Shown here in pieces: positions 34,777 through 44,900 of a stretch of DNA of 64,000 nucleotides. Position 1 is the stretch's first letter. Every line of letters begins with the position of its first letter. A program made the translations under genes and the position numbers. Location of the stretch: the NCBI GenBank assembly GCA_035268885.1, contig DATFKA010000080.1, forward strand, positions 1 to 64,000, read 5' to 3'. This DNA is from DATFKA01 sp035268885 (GTDB lineage Bacteria; Bacteroidota; Bacteroidia; Chitinophagales; Saprospiraceae). The notes below the pieces were generated by a model. It did no database searches and was not told where the DNA came from. It saw only the letters and a program-made list of their open reading frames with translations.

Positions 34777-35538
34777 ATGAAAAGTGCTTTCCTCTTAATA
34801 CCTCTCTTTCTAGGATTTCTGGTACTCTTCTTTTCTGCCTGCCAATCGAAAGAAAGTAATCCTGCACAGCGTATCGTCGATCAGGCCATTGAGACCCACG
34901 GTATGGATAAATTAGATCAGAGTGTGGTCGAATTCGATTTTCGGAATCGGCACTATCGCGCGACCCGACGAGGGGGGCAATTTGTATACGAACGCATTTT
35001 TGAAGATAGCCTGGGGACTATTCACGATAGCTTAAGCAACGAAGGTTTTCAGCGGCGCATCAATGGCGAAGGGGTAGAATTGACAGAAGAAAGGAAAAGT
35101 GCCTATAGCAATTCCGTGAATTCCGTCATTTACTTTGCGCTTCTCCCCTACTTTCTGAATGATCCGGCGGTTCAGAAGACTTTTTTAGGCGAAAGCCAAA
35201 TCAAAGGGGAGCCCTACTACAAGGTCAAAGTAACCTTCCAGGCAGATGGCGGAGGAAAAGATCACGACGACGAATACATCTATTGGTTCCATAAAGATAA
35301 TTATACCATGGACTACCTGGCCTATAATTACCAGGTAGAAGGTGGAGGGGCACGCTTTCGCGTTGCCTACGACCAACGTAAGGTAGACGGTATTCTCTTT
35401 GCGGATTACCACAATTTAAAACCCGCTGATAAAGATAACCTTGCTGTGGCCACCTTTGATAGTCTTTACCATCAGGATGCACTTATCCATCTGTCAGAAA
35501 TAAAATCTGAAGACATTGCCGTGGAACTTCTTAATTAG
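34777..35538 (+). CDS. DUF6503 family lipoprotein
   Basis: This encodes 253 residues. Lipoprotein signal with the lipobox FSAC (Cys21). The mature protein matches the Bacteroidota DUF6503 family, with RIVDQAIETHGMDKLDQS, VEFDFRNRHYRATRRGG and VIYFALLPYFLNDPAVQK; the fold is related to outer-membrane lipoprotein carriers (LolA/LppX-like), inferred from its beta-rich pattern. The function is not known. The stop codon overlaps the stop of the convergent phosphodiesterase gene (35531-35538). Confidence 0.85.
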   Translation: MKSAFLLIPLFLGFLVLFFSACQSKESNPAQRIVDQAIETHGMDKLDQSVVEFDFRNRHYRATRRGGQFVYERIFEDSLGTIHDSLSNEGFQRRINGEGVELTEERKSAYSNSVNSVIYFALLPYFLNDPAVQKTFLGESQIKGEPYYKVKVTFQADGGGKDHDDEYIYWFHKDNYTMDYLAYNYQVEGGGARFRVAYDQRKVDGILFADYHNLKPADKDNLAVATFDSLYHQDALIHLSEIKSEDIAVELLN

Positions 35539-36328
35539 ATCGGTTTAGGAAGCGGCGAAGACCCGGTAAATCATCGGTATTGATCAGGTCAACCTGAGCC
35601 CTGAGTAGTGTGCGCCAGGCATTGGGATGATCGGGAGTCGCCCAAAAACGAACTCGTTTTCCTTCTGCATGGGCATTGGCCACCAGCAGACGCAGTTTTT
35701 TCCATTCTGTCTCTGAAATTTGACCACTACCGTCCCATTCGAATAGACGACTGAAATTATCACTGATGACCGGCATTAAACCGGGAGAATACCCCTGCCC
35801 AATATCCTTGACCCGCCCGTCGAGACCAACCAGACGGGCAGTGTCCTGCTGAACAGTAGTAAAGGGGCGGTCTCCAGAAAGGAAAATAGTGACCGCTCCT
35901 TGCTGAATCAAATCATCCTGATATTGGGTTAGTATATCCTGATAGGGTTCGAGCAGCTGACGCAAACGACGATATACCTGCTCTCCATCACTTTTAATGT
36001 CGATCATCAGAAAAAATACAGTCTGGTAATCTGGGTAGACCTGACCAGCATTAGCCCTTACGATCTGGGCTAATGGTTCGAGATATAAGCGCTTGAGGCT
36101 GCGCTCTGGAGAGGGCTTCGAGGGTCGATCGTGGTATACGTATAGCTCCCCGTCGATGAGATGAACATCCGCTTCAACACTGGTAAATCCCTGCGCCAGT
36201 GCGTCAAATAAAGGTCGGGGATGCTCGTAATCATTATGGGCATGGGCATTCTGCAAGGGTTTCACCTGCCCATAAAGTGCAATCGAGGAAATACTTATAA
36301 AAGAAAAGAGGAATAAAAAGCGCATCAT
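35531..36328 (-). CDS. Secreted GDPD/PI-PLC-like phosphodiesterase
   Basis: This encodes 265 residues from the ATG at 36328; the frame extends to 36361 only through a GTG and would spoil the signal peptide. The signal peptide (FLFLFSFISISSIALYGQ) directs export. The catalytic TIM-barrel motif is HAHNDYEH (29-36) with Glu52 and Asp54 (VEADVHL) and His66 (YVYHDRPS), the two-His/metal pattern of glycerophosphodiester phosphodiesterase and PI-specific phospholipase C. It would hydrolyse phosphodiester head groups outside the cytoplasm. It is immediately downstream of a T9SS-exported protein gene and convergent with the DUF6503 gene. Confidence 0.85.
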   Translation of the reverse strand: MMRFLFLFSFISISSIALYGQVKPLQNAHAHNDYEHPRPLFDALAQGFTSVEADVHLIDGELYVYHDRPSKPSPERSLKRLYLEPLAQIVRANAGQVYPDYQTVFFLMIDIKSDGEQVYRRLRQLLEPYQDILTQYQDDLIQQGAVTIFLSGDRPFTTVQQDTARLVGLDGRVKDIGQGYSPGLMPVISDNFSRLFEWDGSGQISETEWKKLRLLVANAHAEGKRVRFWATPDHPNAWRTLLRAQVDLINTDDLPGLRRFLNRSN

Positions 36329-36364
36329 TTTCAGGGTGTTTCGATAAGGGTAAAGTAGCACTTT

Positions 36365-38350
36365 TTATCGAATCAGATGCACCTCACCACTTAGATTTTT
36401 TAGCTGGCCGGTACCCAGGCGTATCTGAGCGGCCCACATATATACTCCGGCACTGACCGGCTGGTCGGCACTACTACCGTCCCAGCTAAAATCAGGATCA
36501 TTGGCTCGACCAGCCGTCCGGTGAAAAAGTCGAGTGCCCCAGCGATCATAAACACTAAAGGTCAGGATATCGAAATCAAACTTACCAAACAAATAAAAAT
36601 GATCGTTACGCCCGTTACCGTCCGGGCTGAAAGCCGTCGGTGCGAAAAAATGGAAGCCACTCGTCTTGATAGAGACCTCTTTCCTGTCGGTACATCCATT
36701 AGCATTTACGGCCAGGACCTGATAAAGCACGTCCTGAGCAGCGGTTATGGTAATTTCCGTACAGGTCAAACAATTTGGAGTACTGGCTCCACCTGTGGGC
36801 TGCCAAAATAGACTACTATTGGCGTAATCATTATGCACAACGGCGGATAATTGTACGCTGCTTCCCCGTTCTACTTCTATACTGGCCGGATTAACCTCCA
36901 GCCTCAGATCATCCTGCTCTACGTATACAGCTCCCATGGCCGTTCCACAATCTGTAACCACGCTTACTTCATACCATCCCCCTTGCGCTACCTCAATACC
37001 TGGTGCCCGGGATCCGGTATTCCAATGATAAGCCGTCGCGCCCTCCATCTGAGGTGAAAGTTTAAGTGTTTCGCCCTGGCAAAGCATCGGAAAATCCTCC
37101 GCAAACAAGACCTCCAGAGCCGTAATTTCGTAACGCGTTGGATCCCCACCAATAACGGTTTGCGGATCATCCGAGCGTCGGGTTTGTAGTGGGCCGTCTT
37201 CTTCCATTCTTATATTCGATAAGTAAGCCTGACTGGCGTATTGTCCATGCTTGCTTTGGGCAGGAACGCGAACGCGAATAACAATACTATCCGTCCCAAT
37301 GGGCAAATCCAGGCCATCAATTGCTAGTATATTGTTGCCCTCTCCACTGAGGATACGTCCCTTAAATGGATTGTAAACAATTTCTTCAATGACCAGGTCG
37401 GCAGCCAGGGTGTCTCTCAGACGTAGATTACTTTGAAAAAAAGGACTGCGATTAACCAGGCGCAGGGTAAAGGTCAAATCCGTACAGGGGAATGCCCGGC
37501 GCAAACTAACCTGCTGGTAAAGGTTGACCGTAAAAGGGCAGGAACAGGCATCCTGATTACTTTCTTCTCCTAATTCAGCTAATTCCCGGAAATTTCCGCT
37601 ACTCAGCTCAAACTCATAAAAACGACGACTGCGCTGCCGGGGACTCGGTACGGCAATACCAAATAAGCGGCCCCTGGCATCAAAAAACAAGGAAGGCATA
37701 TTACCACTCAATCCATCCGATAATGGATAAGATGTATTATCGATAAGCCCTCGACGCTCATCAATCGTCACTAAGCGACCTTCTTTGTGGTCAAATCCAT
37801 AGAGTACGCGGGTCGTTGGGTGGTAAGCGATATCTGCGCAATAAATACCCGGATTCCCCGTCGCTACCAACTGTCGTATTTCCGTTGGGTAATCTGCTCG
37901 TTCCAGGTTTACCCTAACCAAAATATTGTGTTGCTCCTTTTGGCTAAAGCCCATAAGAACCAAATACCGCCCATCTGGAGATATGTCTCCGGATACAAAA
38001 AAGAAAGCACTGGGTAAGTCCAGCTCCTTTAAGATAGTTAACTGATAATTGGCGTCAAGCCGAAAAAGCTGGTATCGCGCCCCCATTTCCAGACCATAAA
38101 TGAGATTATCCTTTGGGTTGTAACAAATCCCATTGAGCTGCCGATCCGCAAAGAAGTGTAATTCTTCAAAGTCAATTTCGGGGCCGGATTGAGCTGGCCT
38201 TAAGTTTATTTTCTCTAAGGCAGATCCACCTTCTCGCTCAATGACCCGATAAATGCGGCCACTACAGTCAAAAGGCTTTTGAGCATACCCAATGGATAAG
38301 CTCAAAAGCATCAGGACAGTCCCGATAATTGACCGTATTATTCCCTTCAT
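36365..38350 (-). CDS. Type IX secretion substrate with gliding-motility-type C-terminal domain
   Basis: This encodes 661 residues. Signal peptide (MLLSLSIGYAQ), then a beta-propeller-like part (about 30-260) that seems to be built of repeated blocks (YHPTTRVLYGFDHKEGRL), then immunoglobulin/PKD-like domains (about 280-560) and a C-terminal domain (about 565-661) with FFAPTAFSPDGNGRNDHF and SVYDRWGTRLFH, the TIGR04131 type recognised by the T9SS. It is secreted and probably attached to the cell surface. Adhesion or sugar binding is likely but not shown. A promoter candidate lies at 38423-38454. Confidence 0.88.
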   Translation of the reverse strand: MKGIIRSIIGTVLMLLSLSIGYAQKPFDCSGRIYRVIEREGGSALEKINLRPAQSGPEIDFEELHFFADRQLNGICYNPKDNLIYGLEMGARYQLFRLDANYQLTILKELDLPSAFFFVSGDISPDGRYLVLMGFSQKEQHNILVRVNLERADYPTEIRQLVATGNPGIYCADIAYHPTTRVLYGFDHKEGRLVTIDERRGLIDNTSYPLSDGLSGNMPSLFFDARGRLFGIAVPSPRQRSRRFYEFELSSGNFRELAELGEESNQDACSCPFTVNLYQQVSLRRAFPCTDLTFTLRLVNRSPFFQSNLRLRDTLAADLVIEEIVYNPFKGRILSGEGNNILAIDGLDLPIGTDSIVIRVRVPAQSKHGQYASQAYLSNIRMEEDGPLQTRRSDDPQTVIGGDPTRYEITALEVLFAEDFPMLCQGETLKLSPQMEGATAYHWNTGSRAPGIEVAQGGWYEVSVVTDCGTAMGAVYVEQDDLRLEVNPASIEVERGSSVQLSAVVHNDYANSSLFWQPTGGASTPNCLTCTEITITAAQDVLYQVLAVNANGCTDRKEVSIKTSGFHFFAPTAFSPDGNGRNDHFYLFGKFDFDILTFSVYDRWGTRLFHRTAGRANDPDFSWDGSSADQPVSAGVYMWAAQIRLGTGQLKNLSGEVHLIR

Positions 38351-38422
38351 GATCTCTATTGTCGTTCGTGGTAATCGTAAATAAAATGCTAAATGAATCT
38401 TTTTGTTTACATTCAGTTAACA

Positions 38423-38454
38423 CTAATATACCATAAACCTCCATCTGTTTACAA
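38423..38454 (-). promoter_or_regulatory. Candidate promoter of the T9SS-exported protein gene
   Basis: On the minus strand TTG (38454-38452) is followed after 21 nt by TATATTAG (38430-38423), six of eight matches to TAnnTTTG. The leader is about 65 nt to the ATG at 38350. The spacing fits the Bacteroidota pattern. Confidence 0.4.
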
Positions 38455-38504
38455 TAAATTAACATAAGAATCAGAGATCATCCCTCTTTAGCAAGCGAAT
38501 TGGC

Positions 38505-39023
38505 TTAATTCCGTAAGACCGGCAAATAAAAAGTCCGAATATTGTTCAGTTCGTCTTGTTCTGCGATCCTTTTCTCCTGATCAGCGAAATACCGCAAACT
38601 GATATTATCCGAGCCAAATCCTTCGTTGGTGTGAATCTCATGGTCGGGGATAGCGTACCGAATAGTATATTGAGCATTAGGCGCCAACTCCGGCACCAGA
38701 TAAGACTGAAAGCGCTCTACCCGGCTCCAGTGTTCATAATCGACTCGCCAGCTAACGCGCAGTTCCAACAAATTAGGAGCCGCCTTAAGGTTACCCTTAT
38801 TAGCTACTCGGATGGCAATATATCGCTTGCCATTTTGCCGGTATTGCAACACCTGGTCAACAATTAACAAATCCGGGCGTAATAATACTGGCTTGCGCAG
38901 TTGATAGTTCGGTTTTAGCGGGCGATAGACCCGGCGCTCGATCACCTGAGCGTCCAGGCTAGCCATAAAAGAAAAGAATAAAAGGAAAAAAGCGGACACG
39001 ATCAATAAAGGCTTGGTTTTCAT
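38505..39023 (-). CDS. Exported CARDB-like domain protein
   Basis: This encodes 172 residues from the ATG at 39023, which gives a good signal peptide (IVSAFFLLFFSFMASLDAQ). The longer frame from 39095 adds 24 residues with no signal value. The mature part has the CARDB/adhesion-type beta-sandwich pattern: RPDLLIVDQVLQ, IAIRVANKGNLKA, YTIRYAIPDHEI and DELNNIRTFYLPVL, the last like the conserved NN of CARDB domains. It is probably periplasmic or surface-associated. It is a lone gene divergent from the 615-residue membrane protein. Confidence 0.75.
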   Translation of the reverse strand: MKTKPLLIVSAFFLLFFSFMASLDAQVIERRVYRPLKPNYQLRKPVLLRPDLLIVDQVLQYRQNGKRYIAIRVANKGNLKAAPNLLELRVSWRVDYEHWSRVERFQSYLVPELAPNAQYTIRYAIPDHEIHTNEGFGSDNISLRYFADQEKRIAEQDELNNIRTFYLPVLRN

Positions 39024-39208
39024 GATGGAATAGTTTGGTTTGTAATTGCTTTCAAGTGAGAGTGTAAGTAATCGCCTCATTATGACCCCTGACAAAGAAA
39101 AAATCTAAAACTTTATGTCTTGTTTCTAAGCCCAGTGATTCTTATATTGATTTTTATTTTAGGTTTCCACCTAAAATTCGTCGATTGCCGATTAAAACTG
39201 CTGATATT

Positions 39209-41056
39209 ATGATGGTAGGCCATACGAAGTCCTTTTTTCTAAGCCTTTTAACTTTTTTACTGCTCCTACAAATGCCCGGCCGCGCTTTCGCGCAAAACAC
39301 AGAGCAAGTGGAGGCCATCTTTCGTTGCGAAAGTATTCCTCAACTCATCCAGACCTTTGAATGGTCAGGCACCCGCAGTACCATTCTGCAGTCCATGATG
39401 CGCAGCATTCAGAATGAATCCCTCGATAGTGGTTTTGAGCGGCAGATCATTAGCGAGCTACAAAAAAAGCCCTGGCGGATTAATACCATTAAAGAATTGG
39501 AAGCCGAATTCCAGGTCATTAAAGGGCAATACAAAGCTGACCTGATTACCGAAGCGCAGGCTCGACTGCGCATGGCCTGTGAATTATCCAAATATCTACA
39601 CCGGGACTATCTCGAAAATTTTGACCGGGCCTCTATTTTTTCTCCGCAGTCTGTACCCTATGCTTTCTACACCTACGTGCGCGAAAATGAGCTCTGGCGA
39701 AATCTCACTAACCCGGATCTAGATCCGGAAACATCCTACCTGGACGACCCGGCAATCGAATCAACCCAGGGAGAGGATATTGGCCTGCAAGAAGATCCTT
39801 TCCCCGCCAATAATCCCAGCCCCGCCAGTAATATTGATTTACTAACTATACTATACTGGTTGTTTCTCATTTTGATCGGCTGGATTATCCTTTCGGTCAT
39901 TTCTGGATATTTACTGAAGAATCAGCGTTTTACCAATCCCATCACTCGCCAGGTTTTTGACATCCTACTATGGCCCTTTCGTCTCATCCAACCCCTACTC
40001 GTAGAGCGACCACCCGGAGAGAAAAAGTTTTTTGGCCTTAGCCAACGCGCCTACGGCGATCCGCTGTCCGAAGAGCAACTCAAACTCATGATTGATAATC
40101 GAATTGCAGAGACGGAAAAAGAAGAACCGCCCAAAGCAGAAGAGGCACCAAAAGATAAGCGCATCAATGACCTGCAGGCACAATTAGACCGCCTGGAAAA
40201 GGAGCAGACGACTCCCATTTCCCAGCCCTCCAATTCGGACGATCCGCCACCTTCGGCTATCGACGCACTACAGGCCAAAGTAGACCGGCTGAGTCAGCAA
40301 CTGGAAACACTAACGCAACAGTTGAACACCCAAAAGCAAGAAATAGCAGATCAACAGGAAGACCATAGCCAAACCAGTCAGGAATTAAGTGAATTCCGAA
40401 AAGTACTGCAGGAGGAATTAGGTAAATACAAAAAAGATATCGACAACCAACTCCTTAATCTCTCAAAAACGATTGCTACCCAAACGGAGGAACCGGAAGA
40501 CGAGGAAGAGGAAGAAGAGTACGAAGAAGAGCCCCCAGCCGATGGCGGAATGAGTAATTCACCGGGACTCAACCTGGAAATTGAAACGCCAGACGAGGAG
40601 GAGGAAACACCGGAAGAAGACGAAGCAGAAGAGGAAGAGGAAACACCAGAGGAGTCGGAAGAAGAAATCTCCAGTGCTGCTTCGGATCAATTGGAATTAA
40701 CCCCACTACCCGCTAAGGACAGTCCCAAGCAATATATATACTACGCTTCCAGTCCCCAACAAGGCATCTTTAAGGGCCATCGCCTGGAGCATGGGTTCAT
40801 TCCCAAGCAAACGGTATATAAGATCACCGTCGATAAGGAAAACCCTGAAAAAGCTAGCTATACGATGGTGACCCACGAGCCAACCATCCGACTCGCGCTG
40901 AATATCCTGGACAGCTATATCCTTCCGGCCATGGATTTACGCGGCCCCGGGAATATTATGGAAGCTACGGATATTGGACCGGTCGAAGCCGGCGAATTAA
41001 AGAAAGTGGAAAAAGATTGGCATATTGTGCAGAAGGGGGTCTTGCACTATAGTTAG
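39209..41056 (+). CDS. Membrane-anchored coiled-coil and acidic protein, unknown
   Basis: This encodes 615 residues from the ATG at 39209; the frame also opens at a TTG at 39185, which is not favoured. It has a signal or first membrane segment (about 8-28, ending AFAQ), a soluble region (30-200) that would be periplasmic, one membrane helix (210-235), a long coiled coil (about 325-425, LSQQLETLTQQLNTQKQEI), a strongly acidic Glu-rich segment (430-510) and a C-terminal domain of about 100 residues (KQYIYYASSPQQGIFKGH). Topology suggests a bridge from envelope to cytoplasm. No family is recognised. Confidence 0.7.
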   Translation: MMVGHTKSFFLSLLTFLLLLQMPGRAFAQNTEQVEAIFRCESIPQLIQTFEWSGTRSTILQSMMRSIQNESLDSGFERQIISELQKKPWRINTIKELEAEFQVIKGQYKADLITEAQARLRMACELSKYLHRDYLENFDRASIFSPQSVPYAFYTYVRENELWRNLTNPDLDPETSYLDDPAIESTQGEDIGLQEDPFPANNPSPASNIDLLTILYWLFLILIGWIILSVISGYLLKNQRFTNPITRQVFDILLWPFRLIQPLLVERPPGEKKFFGLSQRAYGDPLSEEQLKLMIDNRIAETEKEEPPKAEEAPKDKRINDLQAQLDRLEKEQTTPISQPSNSDDPPPSAIDALQAKVDRLSQQLETLTQQLNTQKQEIADQQEDHSQTSQELSEFRKVLQEELGKYKKDIDNQLLNLSKTIATQTEEPEDEEEEEEYEEEPPADGGMSNSPGLNLEIETPDEEEETPEEDEAEEEEETPEESEEEISSAASDQLELTPLPAKDSPKQYIYYASSPQQGIFKGHRLEHGFIPKQTVYKITVDKENPEKASYTMVTHEPTIRLALNILDSYILPAMDLRGPGNIMEATDIGPVEAGELKKVEKDWHIVQKGVLHYS

Positions 41057-41071
41057 GGACAGGCTTTGACT

Positions 41072-41791
41072 TTACCAGCTACTATTTGACCACCAATCGC
41101 CGTCGCGGCGCTCCTCGGCTTCGCGCTCCCTTTTGGTCTTGTCAAAAATATCGCGCTTCAGGAAGAAGTCTTCCCGCAGCAGATTGGAGTCTTCCTCGTA
41201 GGCGTAGCGTTTAGGACGCTCGTCTTCTTCAATATTATTGCGGTAGAGAAAAGCAACAATAATACCGACCACGGCGCCTAACAGATGGCTTTCCCAGGAA
41301 ACCCCCTCCCGTCCCGGCAGAACGCCCAGAAACATAGAGCCATAGTACATCAACACAATTAAGGCCAGTACAATGGATTTCAAGTTTCTACGAAAAATAC
41401 CCGAGAAGAAAACGAAGGCGACCAGACCGTATACGACCCCACTGGCTCCGATGTGGAATACCTGCCGCCCAAAGCCCCAAACCGCCAATCCACTCAATAA
41501 GTAAATCAGGGTAAAACTCGGTATGGCTACCTTTCGGTAAAAGAAAAGGATCATTGCACTCATAGCAAATAAGGGTGGCGTATTGGCGAGTAAATGCCCC
41601 CAGTCGCCGTGAATCATTGGAGAGAATAATATTCCGCGCAGACCAAAGAGGGTCCGCGGATAAACCCCATAGTACCCAAAATCAAAACCCAACAAGGCCT
41701 GGAGCCCGTGGATTAGCCAGAGAAAAGCAATTAGATAAACTGGTATCCGAATACTATCGGTCAGCCTTTTTTTAAAACTTATTTTATCCAT
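41072..41791 (-). CDS. Rhomboid family intramembrane serine protease
   Basis: This encodes 239 residues with six membrane helices. The catalytic serine is in GASG (115-118, Ser117) and the catalytic His169 is in SWESHLLGAVVG; HGDWGHLLANT (61-71) gives the conserved helix-2 histidines and asparagine. Rhomboids cut membrane proteins inside the bilayer. The C-terminal tail is charged (about 185-239, with KRDIFDKTKREREAEERR) and probably cytoplasmic. Located just downstream of the 164-bp repeat copy 2, and convergent with the 615-residue protein gene with a 15-bp gap. Confidence 0.92.
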   Translation of the reverse strand: MDKISFKKRLTDSIRIPVYLIAFLWLIHGLQALLGFDFGYYGVYPRTLFGLRGILFSPMIHGDWGHLLANTPPLFAMSAMILFFYRKVAIPSFTLIYLLSGLAVWGFGRQVFHIGASGVVYGLVAFVFFSGIFRRNLKSIVLALIVLMYYGSMFLGVLPGREGVSWESHLLGAVVGIIVAFLYRNNIEEDERPKRYAYEEDSNLLREDFFLKRDIFDKTKREREAEERRDGDWWSNSSW

Positions 41792-41809
41792 TTTAAGTAC
41801 TTACTTACC

Positions 41810-41973
41810 TAAGTAGGTTGCCCAATTAAATCAAGCAATAATCTGCGTCTTTTTGGGGCGATTTCTTCGTTACAAAAAGCCTTGGGTAGCTAGGCTATCC
41901 GCGGTTTTTGTGCCTCGAACTAGCCCAAAAAAGCCAGCACCTTATTACAGACTCAATATGGGCAACCTACTTA
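41810..41973 (-). repeat. 164-bp imperfect-palindrome element, copy 2
   Basis: Copy 2 of the element at 1122-1285, in inverted orientation. It has the same 15-bp perfect terminal repeats (41810-41824 and 41959-41973) and differs from copy 1 at five positions, all transitions, counted by eye. It fills the spacer between the rhomboid gene (start 41791) and the Asp-box protein gene (stop 41967). The last Lys codon and the TAG stop of the latter are encoded by the element's end. The same rule holds for copy 1, where the stop is also element-derived. Confidence 0.9.
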
Positions 41974-44900
41974 CGCTGCCAGCGCTCTTTTAAGCCCAAT
42001 AATTGATTTTGTAGACTTTGGATCGCATTTTTACTTTGTAAAGTAGGGGCAGCGTCGGCAGCCTGCAAGAGATTTTGCATAAACAAAAACTGGGCTTGTA
42101 AGCCGCGAATGGATTGCGCTGCTGTAGGTACCGCTGAGATATTGCCATAAAGAATATCCTGCTCCCCAATGGGTCCACCTCCCAATAGGGCATCAATGAC
42201 CAGCCTTTGCTCCTGGTTTAGGTTTGTCCGCTTTTTGTAGTTCGTAATCTTTTCGTGAAGTGCCTGCAATTCATGGTAGGCTCGATAACAGGCCATCGAA
42301 TATTGGGTTTGGGCTTGCAGATCGTCCTCCGAAATTTCCACCCTTGGATCCATTAAGACCTCTAATGACTCTTCAAAGACCTGACTATCTACGCGCAACT
42401 TTATGCGGTAGGTACCCGGCTGAACAAAGGGACCCTGAGGCCCAGAAGGCGTATTTTTATATACGGCGGCAATCGAAAACTGTCGGCGGGTATCCTGGGG
42501 TGGTGTATATCTCAAATCCCACACGAAGCGTTGGTGCCCGGTGGTCACTTCCAAACTTTGGGCGGGTCTGATCCAGTAAGTGGGGTGAGGTAATGTGTTG
42601 GGATCTACCTTTTCAATCGGATCTTTATTGCTGTACTTCCTGACCATTTCGCCCTGATTATTCCATATTTCTAATTCGAGGCTAGTCGCTGGTTCTGCTA
42701 AATAATAATCGATAATCGCACCATCGGGAGGATTCTGTCCCGTAGGTTCTTCAGGGGGGAGGGGTGTATCCGAAAACATATTCCAACGCACCCGGTAGGT
42801 TTTAGGCGGCGCAAATAAATGGGGTTGCTGGCCTTTGAGTGCCGCTAATGCTCGCAGCGGTGTAATATTATCCAAAATCCAGATAGACCGGCCGTGCGTT
42901 CCGACGACCAAGTCATTCTCTTTAATAACTAAATCGCGAATCGAAGTGGCTGGCATGTTTTGTCGCAATTCTTGCCAGTGATCGCCATTGTCGACCGAGA
43001 AATAAACGGCCCGTTCGGTTCCGGCAAAAAGCAAACCTTCTTGTTGTGGATCTGCTCTCACCACGTTTACGGGACTATTTGCTGGAAGCCCGTCGGTAAT
43101 GAGCTCCCAGCTTTGTCCGGCGTCGAGGGTCCGATAGATCAGCGGTTGCATATTGTCTTTTCGAATGGCGTTCACGGCTACGAAGGCTGCTTTTTCGTCA
43201 AAAGTGCTGGCATCAATTTGGGAGATTTTATCCCAGGCGCCTAAAGCTTTTGGCGTGACCTCCTGCCAGGAGGCACCACCGTCCTGGGTCAGGTGGACCA
43301 GCCCGTCGTCGGTTCCGGCCCAGATAATATTTTCATTTTTTGGCGAAGGGCCTACCGCATAAATGACACCCCGGCGCGCCATGCTGGCCATCTCTTTGGT
43401 CTCAAAGTCACCGATGCTGGGCGGCACTTCCGGTTGTACTCGACTCAAGTCCGGACTGATGATCTCCCAGGATTGGCCGCCGTTCTGCGTTTTCCAAAGG
43501 ACGTTGGTGGCGTAAAGTAAAGTCTTGGGATTGGCGGGGTGGAAAAGTAGGGGCATGGTGCGCAGCGTACGGTAGGCACCACTCCGTAGAGCCTCGGGCG
43601 CAACGTTTTGTGATTGCCCCGTTTTTTTATTAAAGCGGACGACTCTGCCACCATAGATAATATCGGCGTCTAAAGGATCCGGTGCAATGTAGGCGTATTC
43701 GTCGGCCCCGACGCCCATAAATTCACGGAAGGAAATTTGTCCGCCATTACTTCTGCTGGCAATGCCGATAGCTCCACTTTCCTGTTGGCCTCCGTAAACC
43801 CAGTAGGGGAACTGGTTGTCGGTAGTGACGTGGTAAATTTGTGAAGTGGGTTGATTGTACCAGGAACTCCAGGTGCGTCCGCCGTTTACGGTGATCGTCG
43901 CCCCCTGATCAGCGGCAAAGATCATAATGTCCGGGTGTTTGGGGTTAATCCAGATACGGTGGTAATCATCGCCACCCGGTGCGCCTTTGATGGAGGTCCA
44001 GGTTTGGCCGCCATCGTCCGATTGATAAGAAGCGATATTACCCACAAAGAGTCGGTCTGGATTGGTGGGATGTACTTCTATTTCTGCAAAATCATCGCCG
44101 CGGCCCCAAAGTCTCCGGTCGGTATTGATCAGGGTCCAGGAAGCACCGGCATCGGTGCTTTTATAGATACCCCCATTTTCACGAGCATCGACACACGCGT
44201 AGATCAATTGAGGATTGCTAGGGGCAATACCAATTCCAATGCGACCCCGACCCTGAGCCTTACTGGGCAAGCCCCCGGTCAGTTCCTGCCAGGTATCGCC
44301 GCCATCGGTTGACTTGTATAGCCCGCAGTTTTCACCCCGAAACCGGGCGTTTTCCCAGGGGCCTTCCCGATGCTCCCACATGGCAGCGTAGACAATGGAG
44401 GGATTGTCAGGGGCAAATTCCACCTGCATGGCGCCCGTATTGTGGTTAATGTAGAGGATCTTTTCCCAGTTTTTGCCCCCGTCCTGACTTCTGAAGACCC
44501 CTCTTTGCTCATTGGGGCCATAAGGGTGTCCCAGCCCCGCCACGTAGATGATATCCGGATCATTGGGATGAATAATCACCCGTGCCACTTGCTGGATATC
44601 CCCCAGACCCATAAACTGCCAGGAGGCACCACCGTCGGTAGATTTAAAAATACCATCGCCCACTCCCAAATCGGGTCGGTGTAAACCCTCGCCACTGCCC
44701 ACCACGATAATATCTGGATCACTGGGCGCCACCGCAATATCTCCCACCGAACCAGTAGGGGCATCATCAAAAATGGGATTCCAGGTACGGCCGTAGTCGT
44801 CCGTCTTCCAGACCCCTCCGTTGTTTACCCCCATATAGAAGACATTGGGCTGATCCGGGATGCCAAGGGCTCCAACGGTACGGCTTGCCCGGAAGGGACC

